DNA from: Sarcophilus harrisii
Lineage: Eukaryota > Chordata > Mammalia > Dasyuromorphia > Dasyuridae
Assembly (NCBI RefSeq): GCF_902635505.1
Contig: NC_045427.1
Location: 593,917,665 to 593,981,664 of the forward strand
Direction of reading: 5' to 3'
DNA: 64,000 nucleotides
Shown here: positions 1-12,030 of the stretch, piece by piece
How positions within the stretch are numbered: the stretch's first letter is position 1
Layout: each line of letters opens with the position of its first letter
Notes under the pieces: generated by a model
The model's database searches: none
Seen by the model: the letters and a program-made list of their open reading frames with translations, nothing else
What the model was told of the DNA's origin: nothing
Position numbers and translations under genes: made by a program

Positions 1-3000
1 CCATGACTTATTCAGCCATTCTCCAATTGATGGGCATCCACTCAGTCTCCAGTTTCTTGCCACTACACAAAGGGCTGCCACAAACATTTTTGCACATGTG
101 GGTCCTTTTTCCCTCCATGATCTCTTTGGGATACAGGCCAATAGAAAGGATCAAAGGGTATGCACAGTTTGATAACTTTTTGAGCAGAGTTCCAAACTGT
201 TCTCCAGATTGCTTGGATCCGTTCACAGTTCCACCAACAATGTATCAGTGTCCCAATTTTCCCGCATCCCCTCCAACATTTGTCATTATCTTTTCTTGTC
301 ATTTTAGCCAATCTGACAGTTGTTTAGTGGTATCTCAGAGTTGTCTTAATTTGCATTTCTCTGATCAATAGTGGTTTGGAATACCTTTTCATGTTGCTAC
401 AAATAGTTTCCATTTCTTCTTCTGAAAATTGTCTGTTCATATCCTTTGATCATTTATCAATTGGAGAATGGCTTGAACTATTATAAATTTGAGTCAATTC
501 TCTATGTATTTTAGAAATGAGGCCTTTATCAGATCCTTTGGATGTAAAAATGTTTTCCCATTTTATTGCTCCCTTTCTAATCTTGTCTGCATTAATTATG
601 TTTGTACAAAAAAATTTTAATTTAATATAATCAAAATTATCTATTTTATGATCAATAATGGTCTCTAGTTCTTCTTTTGATCACAAATTCCTTCCTCCTT
701 CACAAATCTGAAAGGTTTTAAAACATATATCCTATGTTATTCTAATTTGTTTATAATATCATTATGTCTAGCTCATTAACCTATTTTGATCTTATTTTGA
801 TATAAGGTGTTAGATGTGAGTCTATGCCTACTTTCTACCATACTAGTTTTCAATTTTCCCAGCAGTTTTTTTTTTCAAATAGTGAATTCTTATCCCAAAA
901 GCTGCAGCCTTTGGGTTTGTCAAATACTAGATTGTTATAGTCATGGGCTATTTTGTTCTGTGAACCTAACCTATTCCACTGACCAATTTCTCTATTTCTC
1001 AGCCAATAGCAAATGGTTTTGATGACAGCTGATTTATAATATAGTTTCAGATCAGGTACAGTTAGGTCACCTTCATTTGCTTTTCTCTTCATTAATTCCT
1101 TTGAAATTCTTGACCTTTTTGTTCTTCCAGATGAATTGTGTTATTTTTTCTAGTTCAGTAAAATGGTTTCTTGGAAGTCTGACTGATATAGCACTAAAAA
1201 AATAGATTAGTTTGGGGAGTATTGTCATTTTTATTATATTTGCTCAAGCACTTGATATTTTTCCAATTGCTTAGATGTGACTTTATTTGTGTGGAAAGTG
1301 TTTTGTAGTTTTGCTTATATAGTTCCTGACTTTCCCTTGGCAGATAAATTCCCAAATATTTTATATTATCAACAGTTATTTTAAATGGAATTTTTCTATG
1401 TATCTCTTGCTATTGGATTTTGTAAGTGATGTAAAGAATGCTGATGATTTATGTGGATTTATTTTGTATCCTGCAACTTTGCTAAACTTGTGGATTATTT
1501 CTAATAGCTTTTTAGTTGATTCTCTGGGGTTCTTTATGCATACCATCATATCATCTGCAAAGAGTGATAATTTGGTTTTCTTATTACTTACTCTAATTCC
1601 TTTAATCTCTTTTTCTTCTCTTATTGCCAAAATTAGCATTTCTAATACAATATTGAACAACAATGGTGATAGTGCACAACCTTGTTTCACCCCCAATCTT
1701 ATTGGGAATGATTCTAGTTTATCTCCATTACATATGATGCTTGCTTATGGTTTTAAATAGATGCTAAACTTAAGGAAAAATCCAGTTATTCCTATACTCT
1801 CTAGTGTTTTTAATAGGAATGGGTGTTGGATTTTATCATATGCTTTTTCTGTATCTATTGAGATAATCATATGGTTTTTTGTTAATTTGGTTATTGATAT
1901 AGTCAATTATGCTAACAGTTTTCCTAATATTGAACAAGCCTTGCATTCCTGGGATCAATCCTACTTGGTTGTGATATATTATCCTGGAGATGATTATCTG
2001 TAATCTCTTTGCTAATATTTTATTTAAAATTTTTGCATCAATATTCATTAGGGAGATTGGTCTATAATTTTCTTTCTCTGTTTTTGTCCTACCTGGGTTA
2101 GGTATCAGTACCATGTCTGTGTCACAAAAGGAATTTGGTAGGAATCCTTCATTCCCTATTTTTAAAAAATTGTTTATATAGTATTGCAGTTAATTGTTCT
2201 TTAAATGTTTGGTAGAATTCACATGTAAATCCATCTGGTCCTGGGGATTTTTGTTTAGGGAGTTGATTAATACCTTGTTCTATTTCTTTTTCTAAAATGG
2301 GACTATTTACATAATTTATTTCCTCTTCTACTAATCTGGGCAATCTATATTTTTGTAAGTATTCCTCCATTTCACTTAGGTTGTCAAATTTATTGGCATG
2401 AAGTTGGGCAAAGTAGCTCCTGATAATTGCTCTAGTTTCCTCTTCATTGGTGGATAGTTCTCCCATTTCATTTTTGAGACTAACCCTTTGATTTTCCTTT
2501 TTCCTTTTTCTAATCAAATTAACTAAAGTTTTTTTGGTTTTTTGGGGGGTTTTTTTTGGTTTTGTTTGATTCTTGTTGTCTCATTGAGTCATACATTTTC
2601 ATTTGTTTAATTCTGAATTTTGGTGAATTATTTTCTTCATTTACTTTTTTTTTTAACTTCTTTTTGTGTTTGTCCAATTGAATTTTTAAATGAGTCGTTT
2701 TGTTCTATGGAATTTTTTCCATTTCACAAATTCTGTTTTTTTAAGGAGTTATTTTCTTTTTCCATTTCACAAGTTCTGTTTTTTAAGGAGTTTTTTCTTT
2801 TTCTGTTCCACAAATTCTGTTTTTAAGGAGTTATTTTCTTTTTCTGTTTCACAAATTTTGTTTTTCTGGGAGTTGCTTTCTTTTTCCATTTTATCAAATC
2901 TATCTTTTATATGCTTTTTCCATTTCACTAAATTTATTTTGTAGTGAAATATCTTCAGCTAGTTTCTGTTGCCTTTTCCAAGCCCTCTTGTAAATTTTTT

Positions 3001-3767
3001 ATTTTCTTTCCCCATTTTTCTTCTAGCTGTCTTTTAAGATCTTTTTTAATTTCTTCTAGAAGAGCCTCGTGTGATGGGGATCAGGTTATATCACCTTTTG
3101 GGGCTTCATCTGGAGACAATCTACCTTTAGTCTCCTCCGGGTTTGAAATCTGTTCTCTTTCACCATAGAAGCTGTCTATCATTAGTGTCCTCTTTACTTT
3201 TTTACTCATTTAAAAAAAAAAAAAGTTAAGGTCTGCCTTTAGGGTGGGGGAGGTTTTTCAAGGGGCCACAACTGTACTGAGTCAATGCTGATTAACTCCC
3301 GATGCGCTGTGGGTGTGGCTAGGTCCCATGAGTTTTGGGATTCACTATTGATATTTTGTGTTTGTGTTGGATGTTTTATAACTTCTCTGTTGATCTACTG
3401 ACTTGTAACCAGGGCAGAGGGACCAACACCTGTAGATTCCTCCCTATAGATTCTCTGCCACGTGGAGTCTGCAAGGCCTGTGGAGTCTGCACTGTCCCAG
3501 GACTCTGTGCTGTTTGCACTGGCATTTGTACTTAGCTGCTTGCGCTGGCTGCCTCCCTCCTTCCCATTTCCAATTGAAACAGATCTTTTCTGGTGATCTT
3601 CAAAATTATCCTTTGCTGATAATTTGTTGCCTTCCCAATATTTGTGGGTTCTGCCAGTCCAGAGCTAATTCAGAAGCTGGATTTCTTAATTAGTGTGAGG
3701 GTTATAGAGGTCAGAGAGAAACATGTATCATCATCTCCACCATCTTAGTTCTGCCTCCATAGTATAA
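1..3767 (-). mobile_element. L1 LINE, internally deleted, 3' end outside window
   Basis: This is a marsupial L1 read on the minus strand. The 5' start is near 3767, where the minus strand reads GGAGGCAGAACTAAGATGG, the usual L1 5' opening. A coiled-coil ORF1 start follows (about 2950-2690), then ORF2 from the region after the endonuclease (2517-2149, with PGPDGF), the reverse transcriptase (1696-1376, with FADDM) and the C-terminal part (1092-850, then 311-8, with CWRGCG and HCWWNC). The ORF1 RNA-binding half and the ORF2 endonuclease are missing, so the copy is about half the usual 6-7 kb. ORF2 is broken by stops and frameshifts. The 3' UTR lies off the left edge. Confidence 0.9.
2700..2900 (-). 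repeat. ~42-bp tandem repeat in the L1 ORF1 coiled coil
   Basis: About four imperfect copies of a unit near 42 bp are visible (plus strand: ccatttcacaaattctg, then a T run, then aaggagttattttc). On the minus strand each unit encodes about 14 residues, two heptads, of the type CEMEKENNSLKN, as expected of a coiled coil lengthened by tandem duplication. Confidence 0.75.
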
Positions 3768-3774
3768 TTTTTTT

Positions 3775-4700
3775 TTAAGATCCTTGCTTCCCAATTATTA
3801 AATGGTCAAAGACTATGAACAGGCAATTTTTAGTCGAAGAAATTAAAGCCAGCTATGGTAATATGAAAAAACTGCTCTGAATCAGTTTTGATTAGAGAAA
3901 TGCAAACTAAAATAACTCTTAGGTACCACTACACACCCCTTAGATTGGCTAAAGATGACAGGAAAAGATAGTGATGAATGTTGGAGGGGATGTGGGAAAA
4001 CTGGACCACTGATACATTATTGGTGGAGTTGTTACTTGATTCAATCATTCTTAGAGAGTAATTTGGAACTATACTCAATGGGCTATAAAACTGTACCCTT
4101 TGATTCAGCAGTGCCATTATGGGATCAGTATCCGAAAGAAATAATAAAAGAGAGAAAAGGACCTACAATTGCAAAAATATTTGTAACAGCTCTTTTTGTG
4201 GGTTTCAAAGAATTGGAAGATGAGTGGATGCCCAACAACTGGGGAATAGCATAATAAGTTATAGTATATGAATATTATGGAATATTATTGTTTTATAAGA
4301 AATAGTGAACAGACTGACTTTAGAAAAGCTTGGAAACATTTACCTGAATTGATACAAAGTGAAGCAAGCAGAACAAGGAAAACATTGTACACAACAACAG
4401 CAACATTGTGTGATAATCAACTATGATAGACTTGGCTCTCATTGGCAATTCAGTGATCCAAATCCAATAAACTTTGGATGGAAAATGCCATTGGTACCCA
4501 GAGAGAGAATGATGGAGACGAATGCAGATCAAAGCATACTATTTTCACCTTTTTTTTCCTTCTGTATTTTTCCTTGTTATTTTTTCTTTTTGTTCTGATT
4601 TTTCTCTTCCAACAAGACTCATATGGAAATATGTTAAAAAAATGAATATATATATAACTTAAAAATTTAAAAAGATGATTGCACATGAAATTATAAATAT
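3775..4700 (+). mobile_element. L1 LINE 3' fragment
   Basis: Plus-strand end of L1 ORF2 and its 3' UTR. The open frame 3955-4254 translates with CWRGCGKTG, HYWWSC, YPKEI and EDEWMPNNW, the same C-terminal ORF2 motifs as the minus-strand L1 to its left. It is followed by the conserved 3' region (atgaatattatggaatatta; gatcaaagcatactattttc). It is 5' truncated and lies tail to tail with the next L1. Confidence 0.85.
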
Positions 4701-6480
4701 GTTATGTAAAATTTGTATTTTTTTAAGTATGTAATAATGTTATTACATAAATTTCTTTCCCCTCTCCCCCATCTTAGAAATGTCCAACATTAGACACATA
4801 TTTATATTTGTTTGCTTACATACATATATGTACATATATATATATATATATATATAAATCATTCTATATAGATGTTTATTTATCAATTCTTTCTCTGAAT
4901 GTAGATGGCATCTTCCTTCATATGTCCTTTGTAGTTAATTTTGTTATTTATAAAATTAAAAATGACTCATTTGTTCAAAATCATTCTTAAAAGAATATTG
5001 TTGTTATTATATAGTGTTCTTTGGGTTCTGCTCATTTCACTCTTCCTTATTTCATAAAAGTCTTTACATGCTTTTCTAAAATCAACCCGCTCATCATTTC
5101 TTAGAGCATGGTTATATTCTATCACAATTATATGCCATAACTTATTCAGTCATTTCCCAATTAATGGACATCCCCTCAATTTTCAGTTCTTTGCCATGAT
5201 AAAGAGAGCAGCTATAAAGATTTTAGAACATATAAGTTCTTTTCTTTTCTCCTTAATCAGTTTGGGAAACAGACCTATAATAGCATTGCTAGGTCAAAGG
5301 ATATACAAGTTTAATAATTCTTTGGGCATAATTTCAAATTACTCTTCAGTATGGTTGGATCAATTCACAGTTCCATCAATGGTGAATTAGTGTCCCCACA
5401 TCCCTTCCAACACTTGTTACTTTCACCTTTAATAATTTTAGTCAATCTGATGGTGTAAAATATTATTTCAAGGTTGTTTCATTTGAATTTATCTAATCAA
5501 TAATGATCCAGAGCATTTTTTCCCTGACTACAAATGGTTTTGTCATCACCAGAAAACTGCTTGTTCATATCCTTTGACCATTTATCAATTGAGTATAATT
5601 TATATTCTTATAGATTTTATGAAGTTCTTTATATAATTGAGATATTAGCTCTTTATCTGATAAACTGTCTATAAATATACATTCCCCCCAATTTTCTACT
5701 TTTATTTTGGTCTTGGTTAGATTTATTTTATTTGTACAAAACCTTTTAAGCTTAATTTTATCCATTTTACGTTTCACTCCATTCTCTACCTCTTGTTTAT
5801 TCATACATAATTTACCTATCCATAAGTCTAATAAATATGCTCCATGTCCTTCAAATTTTTTTGTAAAATATTTTGTAAAATCCTTATATCTAGGTCATGT
5901 ATCCATTTTGATCTTTTCTTGGTAAATGGTGTCTATGCACAATTTCTACCATATTGTTTTCCAGTTTTCCCAACAATTTTTTACCAAATAATGAAGTCTT
6001 ATTCCAAAATGATGTTTTTATATTTGTCAAATACAAGATTGCTATATTTATTTGCTGCTGTAAATTGTACCCCTACTCTTTTCTGTTGATTTACCTTTCT
6101 GTTTCTTGGCTAGTACTAGATAGTTTGGTAATTATGGCCTTATAATATAATTTAAGATCTGGTACTGCTCAACATTATCCCCATTATTTCCTTTGATATT
6201 CTTAATTTTTTTGTTCTTCCAAATGAATTTTGTTATAATTTTTCCTAATTTAGTAAAATAATTTTTGGTAATTTAATTGGGATGATGTTGAATATATAAA
6301 TTAGTTTAGGTAAAATTGTCATTTTTATTATATTGACTCTGCCTATCCATGAACAATTAATACTTTTCCCATTATTTAAGCCCAATGTGTAAAAAGTAGT
6401 TTGAAATTTTTTTCATAATTTTGTTTATATAGTTCCCAGATATTTTATATTGTCTAGAGTTGTTTTAAATGGTGTGTGTT

Positions 6481-6517
<37 letters not shown>

Positions 6518-6790
6518 TTTAACTATCACTTCTTATTAGTGATATTTAGGAATGCTGATTATTTATGTGGATTTACTTTATAGCCATGTATTTTGCTAAT
6601 TTTTAATTGAGTCAGCGAGGTTTACCAAATATATTATCATATTATCTGCAAAAAGAAATAGTTTTATTACTTCATTCCCTATTCTGATTTCTTCTATTTC
6701 TTTTTTTTTTCTGTTATTGCTATTGCTAGGATTTCCAATATAATATTGGTAACAGTGAGCATCCTTGTCTTTTGATTATTTATTTAATTT
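4700..6790 (-). mobile_element. Older L1 LINE, 5' truncated
   Basis: Minus-strand L1 3' UTR and ORF2, more diverged than the first copy. The frame 5804-5565 reads as the ORF2 stretch with IKLKRFCTNK and SDKELISQLYKELHKIYK. The plus strand at 5140-5200 repeats the 'cttattcag..ttcccaatt' block seen at 13-30 and 35089-35115. An (AT)n run lies at 4834-4856 and a (TG)n tract at 6484-6518 interrupts the element. Confidence 0.8.
6484..6518. repeat. (TG)n microsatellite
   Basis: Uninterrupted TG dinucleotides inside the old L1. Confidence 0.95.
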
Positions 6791-6799
6791 AAGAGGTAA

Positions 6800-6845
6800 G
6801 TGACAAATAGATATAGATATAGAGGGAGACAAGAAAGAAAGAGAC

Positions 6846-6878
<33 letters not shown>

Positions 6879-6945
6879 AAGAGAGAGAGAGAAAGAGAGA
6901 GAAAGAGAGAGAGAATGAGAGAGAGAGGAGAGAAAGAACACATTA
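6800..6945. repeat. GA-rich simple repeat
   Basis: Purine tract built of (GA)n, GAAA and GACA units at the edge of the old L1. Confidence 0.9.
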
Positions 6946-7972
6946 ATTACCGCATTATGTATTGGACATTGTATTGTGCTCTAATGATTTTTTTTTTTTA
7001 GAGTTTATACCATAATGGAAGAAACAATATACAAGTGGTAGTCAGAAAGTGGGTTCTGAGGAATGGAAACTACATATGCTAACATGGCTAGAAATGTCTA
7101 GGCACTACTATAGAACCATGGAACTGTGCAAGACAAGCTCAAAACTGGCCTATTGAAACCCAGGGAGAAAGTCCACTTTCTAATGAGGAGAGTGAAGATA
7201 ATGAGCAAAGTGAATGGCATAATTGGAGATGCCTAGAAAGTATTATTGAGGCCTGATAAATCCCTATTGGGAATTTTATGTCTTATATGAAAGAGGCTGC
7301 TACTTTGAGGTCCCCTGGACAAATTAAGTCTTGAGGACATTCCAGTATCCTCTTAGGAAAAAAAAAAAAAAACTAGCCTCACCAACATAACAGGGACTAT
7401 TCAGTTTTAGTAAATGTTGTTCCTACTCTGCATAGGAATTCACCAACCAACTTAAATGTTTTAAAAGACATTTCAAAGATGAAAACATAATGAGATAAAT
7501 TTGGAGATATATAAAAGCCAGATACAATTGTTCATGCAAGAATAATGTCAGAAATACTAAAACTCAGAATGAACTGAGGAAGTTGATAAGAAAATCCAAG
7601 AACAATGAAAAAGAATAGGGAATTAAAAAAAAAAAAGCTATACTGGAAAAAGAAGGAAGATCACAAAAGAGATAAGTGGATGGAATGAGAAGGTCTACAA
7701 TAAGAGAAAATAAAGAGAAGGCACTGCTATTCAACAACTTTTTGATTTGTTTTCATTCATGCTGAAGAGAATCTCCCTGGATTTCAGTGGATGGAATAAA
7801 AATGATTAATTAGGGTACTGATTCCCAAGATAAGAAAGGAGAAATAAAGGAGCACTTGCCTGTCCTTGATAAATAAGTTCAAGTCACTAAGTGCTGATGG
7901 ATTAGTTCCCTGGTCCTAAAAGATCTGGTAAATGTAATTGCTGAGCCAATGCTAATGAGCCTGAAAAAAATT

Positions 7973-10081
7973 GGGGGGGGGGCATTCTAGGAAGATGGCA
8001 GAGTAAGTCAGTAAATTTCAAGCTCTCCAGATTTCCCCAACAAACAGAACAAATTTTTACCTCAGGGTGAACATAAGACAGGTGAAAATCAAGAAGACTT
8101 GGACCAGAATAGGAGTCCTCTTGGTACAATCCAAAAAGACTCAAAGAAAGACCCCAAGCATGTAAAATGCAAACATTTCTGCGCTAGCTCCACAGAAACA
8201 GGGGAGCCCTGGGGCTAGCTGGGCTTGGCTGGATCCTCAGCAAGAACCACAAGAACTTTCACCAACTGGATAGCAGGACAGCCTCGGGAGTCTGGGATGT
8301 GAGCCTGGGAAGATGAGTGAACCTCAGCTACTTAGAAACACCAGGCCCAGCTGTACTGCAGGGATATGATCTTGGGAGAGAAGGAATTAGAACATCTAAT
8401 AAGTGCAGTATGGCAGGGACATTGATAGCTGCTAATAGCAGGAGGGTGGAATTTTAGGTTTGGGTTTCCAGGTCAGATGGGAGAGCTGAAGTGAAGCTAG
8501 AGACGCTAGGATTAAAGGTGCTTTTATTAATACTTAAAAAAAAAATGAATTGGCAAAGAAGAAAGAGCCCACCCATAGAAACTTAGTTAAGAGAATAGGG
8601 AAGACTGGGGTTCATCTTCAAAGAGGACACTGAAGTAAAAAAAATCTACTTCTACCCCAAAGAGTAATGTTAAATGGCTCCCTGCCCAGGGAGAATTTAT
8701 AGAACTCAAAAGAAGAAATTAAAAATCAAAAGAGAGACATTGAGGAAAAACTAAAACTAAATAAATAAATAAAAACCATTCAAGAAAAACAAGAAGATGA
8801 TGGGGAAAAGTTATTCAACTAGAAAAGGAGATACAGAGTCTCAAAGAGGAAAATAACTCTTTAACAATTAGAATTGGGCAAGTAGAAGCCAGTGAAGTTG
8901 TAAGAGATTAAAAAATAACAAGACAGAATCTGTATAAAAATGAAAAAAATAGAACAGAATGTGAAAAGTCTTATAAGAAAAACAACAGATCTAGAGAATA
9001 AATTAAGAAGAGAAAATTTAAGAGTAATTGGACTACCTGAAAACTGTGACTAAAAAAAGAACCTTGACACAAGAATGCAAGAACTTATCCAAGAAAATTA
9101 TCCTGGAGTAATAGAACATGAAGGGAAAGTAGAAATAGAAAAAAAAATCTGTCCATCACCACCTCAAAGAAATACTTTGTGGAAAACACATAGGAATACT
9201 ATTGCCAAATTTCAAAACTCCCAGATCAAAGAAAAAATTTTGCAAGAAAAAATAATTCAAATATGCTGGAACTACAATTAGAATTGTATAGGACTAAGAC
9301 CAAAGTTCCTGGAATTATATTTACTGACAATCAAAAGAAGTAGGCCTGCAACCAAAAAAAAATCATATCTAACAAAATTATCCATAATGTTGAATGAAAT
9401 AAGAATGGACATTCAATGAACTTGGAGATTTTCAGGACTTTCTTTCAAACAAACTCTAACTCAATAAGACAATATAACACATAGGAGCCAATATCCAAGA
9501 TTAATTTAAAGGAATTTAACATGGACAAATTATTGATGTTTTTTTACATAGAAATGTATAGCATATGTTTAAGATTGAGATCAGTAACTGGGTGACTCAA
9601 AAGAAAGATTGATATAATTGAGGTGCAGAGGAAGGATAGACACAGAGTGGGGAAGAGGGTTTGTAGTTTTGAAAACTTACTGATATCAGGAATAAGTTAA
9701 ATAGGCAACACTACATATATGCCATGAAGGATATAGCACCCTCCAAAATCTATAATGAAATAAGGGGAGGGATGAGCAGATGGGGGAAGAAGACAAGTGA
9801 GGAATCCATGAATGGGGGGAGGTCAAATAATAGCAAGGCAAGTTAAGGAGCAGAATTAAAGTACAAAAGTTAGCAGGGATAAGAAAGAAGAGATATACAC
9901 AAACACTACAACAAGGATCAGGAGTTTAATTTGTTAGAAAAAAAGTACGACTAGTAATCATTGATCTCAGACTAAGTCAAATGTAAAGATTCAACCAAGA
10001 GAAAAATCTGTGTTATATATCAACCATACTAATCTTGTTTTAGAGGCATATTTATGTATGGGTAAATGTGTGTATAGTGTC

Positions 10082-10122
<41 letters not shown>

Positions 10123-10569
10123 ACATGTCTCTCTGTGAATGTGTGTATATAGATTATGTATATGTGTGTATCTGTGGATGAGTGTGAATATATGTATATA
10201 TGTGTGTGTCTTTGTGTGTGTGTCTGTGTCTGTGTATTAAATATATCTGTGCTTACCTATAACCTGCTTGGGGAAGGTAAGGAGAATGAAAAGGGAGAGA
10301 AATAATAATGTTTTTTAAAAAGTGCAAAGCAAAGAACAAAAGAACAATCTACAGGGAAGCAAAGAAAAGATGTACACTCATGAATATAATTTCTTCTACT
10401 ATTATATATTCTTTGTTAAATTGGAAATTTGTAATATATTTTGAATCCTTCCTAATGTTCTACTGGGCACATGACAGTGTTCTGTTATGTTCTATTCTTT
10501 TTTCCTTTTCTGTCTTTCTTTTTTTTTATTCTTTTTTTTAAATAAACAGAAATTTTTTTTAAAGAACAA
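7973..10569 (+). mobile_element. HAL1-like half-L1: ORF1 without ORF2
   Basis: It begins with a G run and 'ggaagatggcagag', the L1-type 5' start. The coiled-coil part of ORF1 is near 8690-8960 and the ORF1 RNA-binding region at 9075-9281 (IQENYPGVIEHEGK, KFQNSQIKEKILQ). From about 9300 to the 3' end there is no ORF2 motif, only a 1.2-kb non-coding tail with (AT)n and (TG)n tracts and an A-rich end at 10530-10569. Flanks 'tgaaaaaaat' (about 7962) and 'gaaaaaatg' (10570) could be a worn target-site duplication. The 2.6-kb length fits HAL1, a half-L1 family known in mammals. The assignment is by structure, not by a database match. Confidence 0.65.
10086..10250. repeat. (AT)n followed by TG-rich simple repeat
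   Basis: About 33 bp of pure AT at 10086-10118, then interrupted TG/TATG units. Confidence 0.9.
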
Positions 10570-10764
10570 GAAAAAATGTGGCAGATGGAAGAAGTGCTGC
10601 AGGACTAGATAACGTTAAATATTCTAGTATTTTAAAAGAGGAGGGGGAGAATCAAATGAATTAATAACTTAACTAGAAACTAGTGAACTTGACTTCAAAT
10701 TCTGGCAAAAATAGAGAAATCATTATTTAAAAAATGATTAGTGAGCATCTTAAAAAGGAAGTGA

Positions 10765-11330
10765 TTAAACTATGCACATTCTTTGACCCGCTGTACCACT
10801 ACTAGTCATAAACTCCAAAGAGATCAAAGACAGAGGTTAGGACCCAGAAGGATAAAAATATTTAAAGAAGCAATTTTTTTTTTGTTGTTACAGCAAAGAT
10901 TTAGAAACAAAGTAGATGTTTATTAACTAAAGAATTACTGAATAAACTGTCTTATGAATGTAATGGAATATTATTGGGCAATGAAAAATGACCAAAAGAG
11001 ATAAATTCAGATTAACCTGGAAGATTTGTATAAACTGATGTAGTTGCAAGAACAATTTATACAACTATAGTATTTATTATAAAGGAAAAAAGCTGTATAA
11101 GTCTTAAGAACTCTGATTAATGCAATTACTCTGGAAGATTAATGATATGTCATATTTTTTACCTCTTGGCATAGGTATAAAATGAGATGTATATTTTGAG
11201 ATAGTCAAATGTGTGAATTTATTTCGCTAACCTATACTCATTTGTTAATAATGAAGAGCTTCTATGGGTTTTGGGGGGAGAAAACTATGAGGAAGAATGG
11301 TAGTAAAACCAAAAAGAAAAAGAAAATAAA
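10765..11330 (+). mobile_element. L1 LINE 3' end
   Basis: Contains the end of ORF2 and the 3' UTR in degraded form: 'actatgcacattctttgacc', then 'aatgtaatggaatattattg' and an A-rich tail with AATAAATAAATAG. It separates two pieces of the CR1/L3-like LINE. Confidence 0.7.
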
Positions 11331-11814
11331 TAAATAGCATCAATTAAATAGTTTTAAAGATATAGATTGGAGTTGAAGGAAGTTTATAAGAGAACTGAGA
11401 TAAGCAGGGGCCAGGTTGAAACTACTGGGTTAAATCAAGTGAAATAATCTGTGTAAAGCTCTTTGAAACCTCTAAGTACCATATAAATGTTACCTCTCCC
11501 TTTTTCAAAAGCAAGTCATACATTATAGTGATTCAAAATGTCATATGCAGTCCTCATTTTTTATTCTTAGTGTGAGGAAATGTTCATGTGTGTTGATGTC
11601 TGTCAAGTTCATAATTTAAAAGAAAGAAAGAAAAAATTGTAAAGTGCCAGCATAGTTTCCTTAATAGTGAGTTGTGCAGCTTAAAGGATCTACTTTCTCT
11701 TTTTTTTATTTTTTCCTCAACAGAATGACAAGACTGATAGGTCAAGAAATGCTATAGGTAGAATTTGTGCAGGTTTTTTCAAAGTATTTAACAAAGCCTC
11801 TCTTTCTGTTCTTT

Positions 11815-12030
11815 TTAAATTAATGTTTTATTGATGCTTCTATTTTTTAAATTGTTGCCACTTTCCAATAACACCATCCTCTCTCCAAAAATATAGCCCT
11901 CCTCTGCAAGAGAAATGCAGTTAAGCAAAACCCAATGGCAACTGATAATGTCTGATAATTTATGTCTCATTCTGGACCCACAATACACCACATAGAAAGG
12001 AGGGAGGTATGTTTCATCATGACACTTTTA
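11815..12030 (-). mobile_element. L1 LINE 3' end fragment
   Basis: The plus strand reads the reverse of an L1 tail: 'gcaagagaaatgcagttaag' followed by 'caaaacccaatggcaactg'. The same 3'-UTR block occurs at 28430-28560. It splits the CR1/L3-like LINE. Confidence 0.55.

Noticed and set aside
2690-2944. 42-bp repeats considered as a CRISPR-like array or satellite
   Set aside because: The units are directly abutting, without spacers, and encode heptads of the L1 ORF1 coiled coil on the minus strand.
4808-4990. Short open frame over an AT repeat
   Set aside because: Product of the (AT)n tract and L1 3' UTR.
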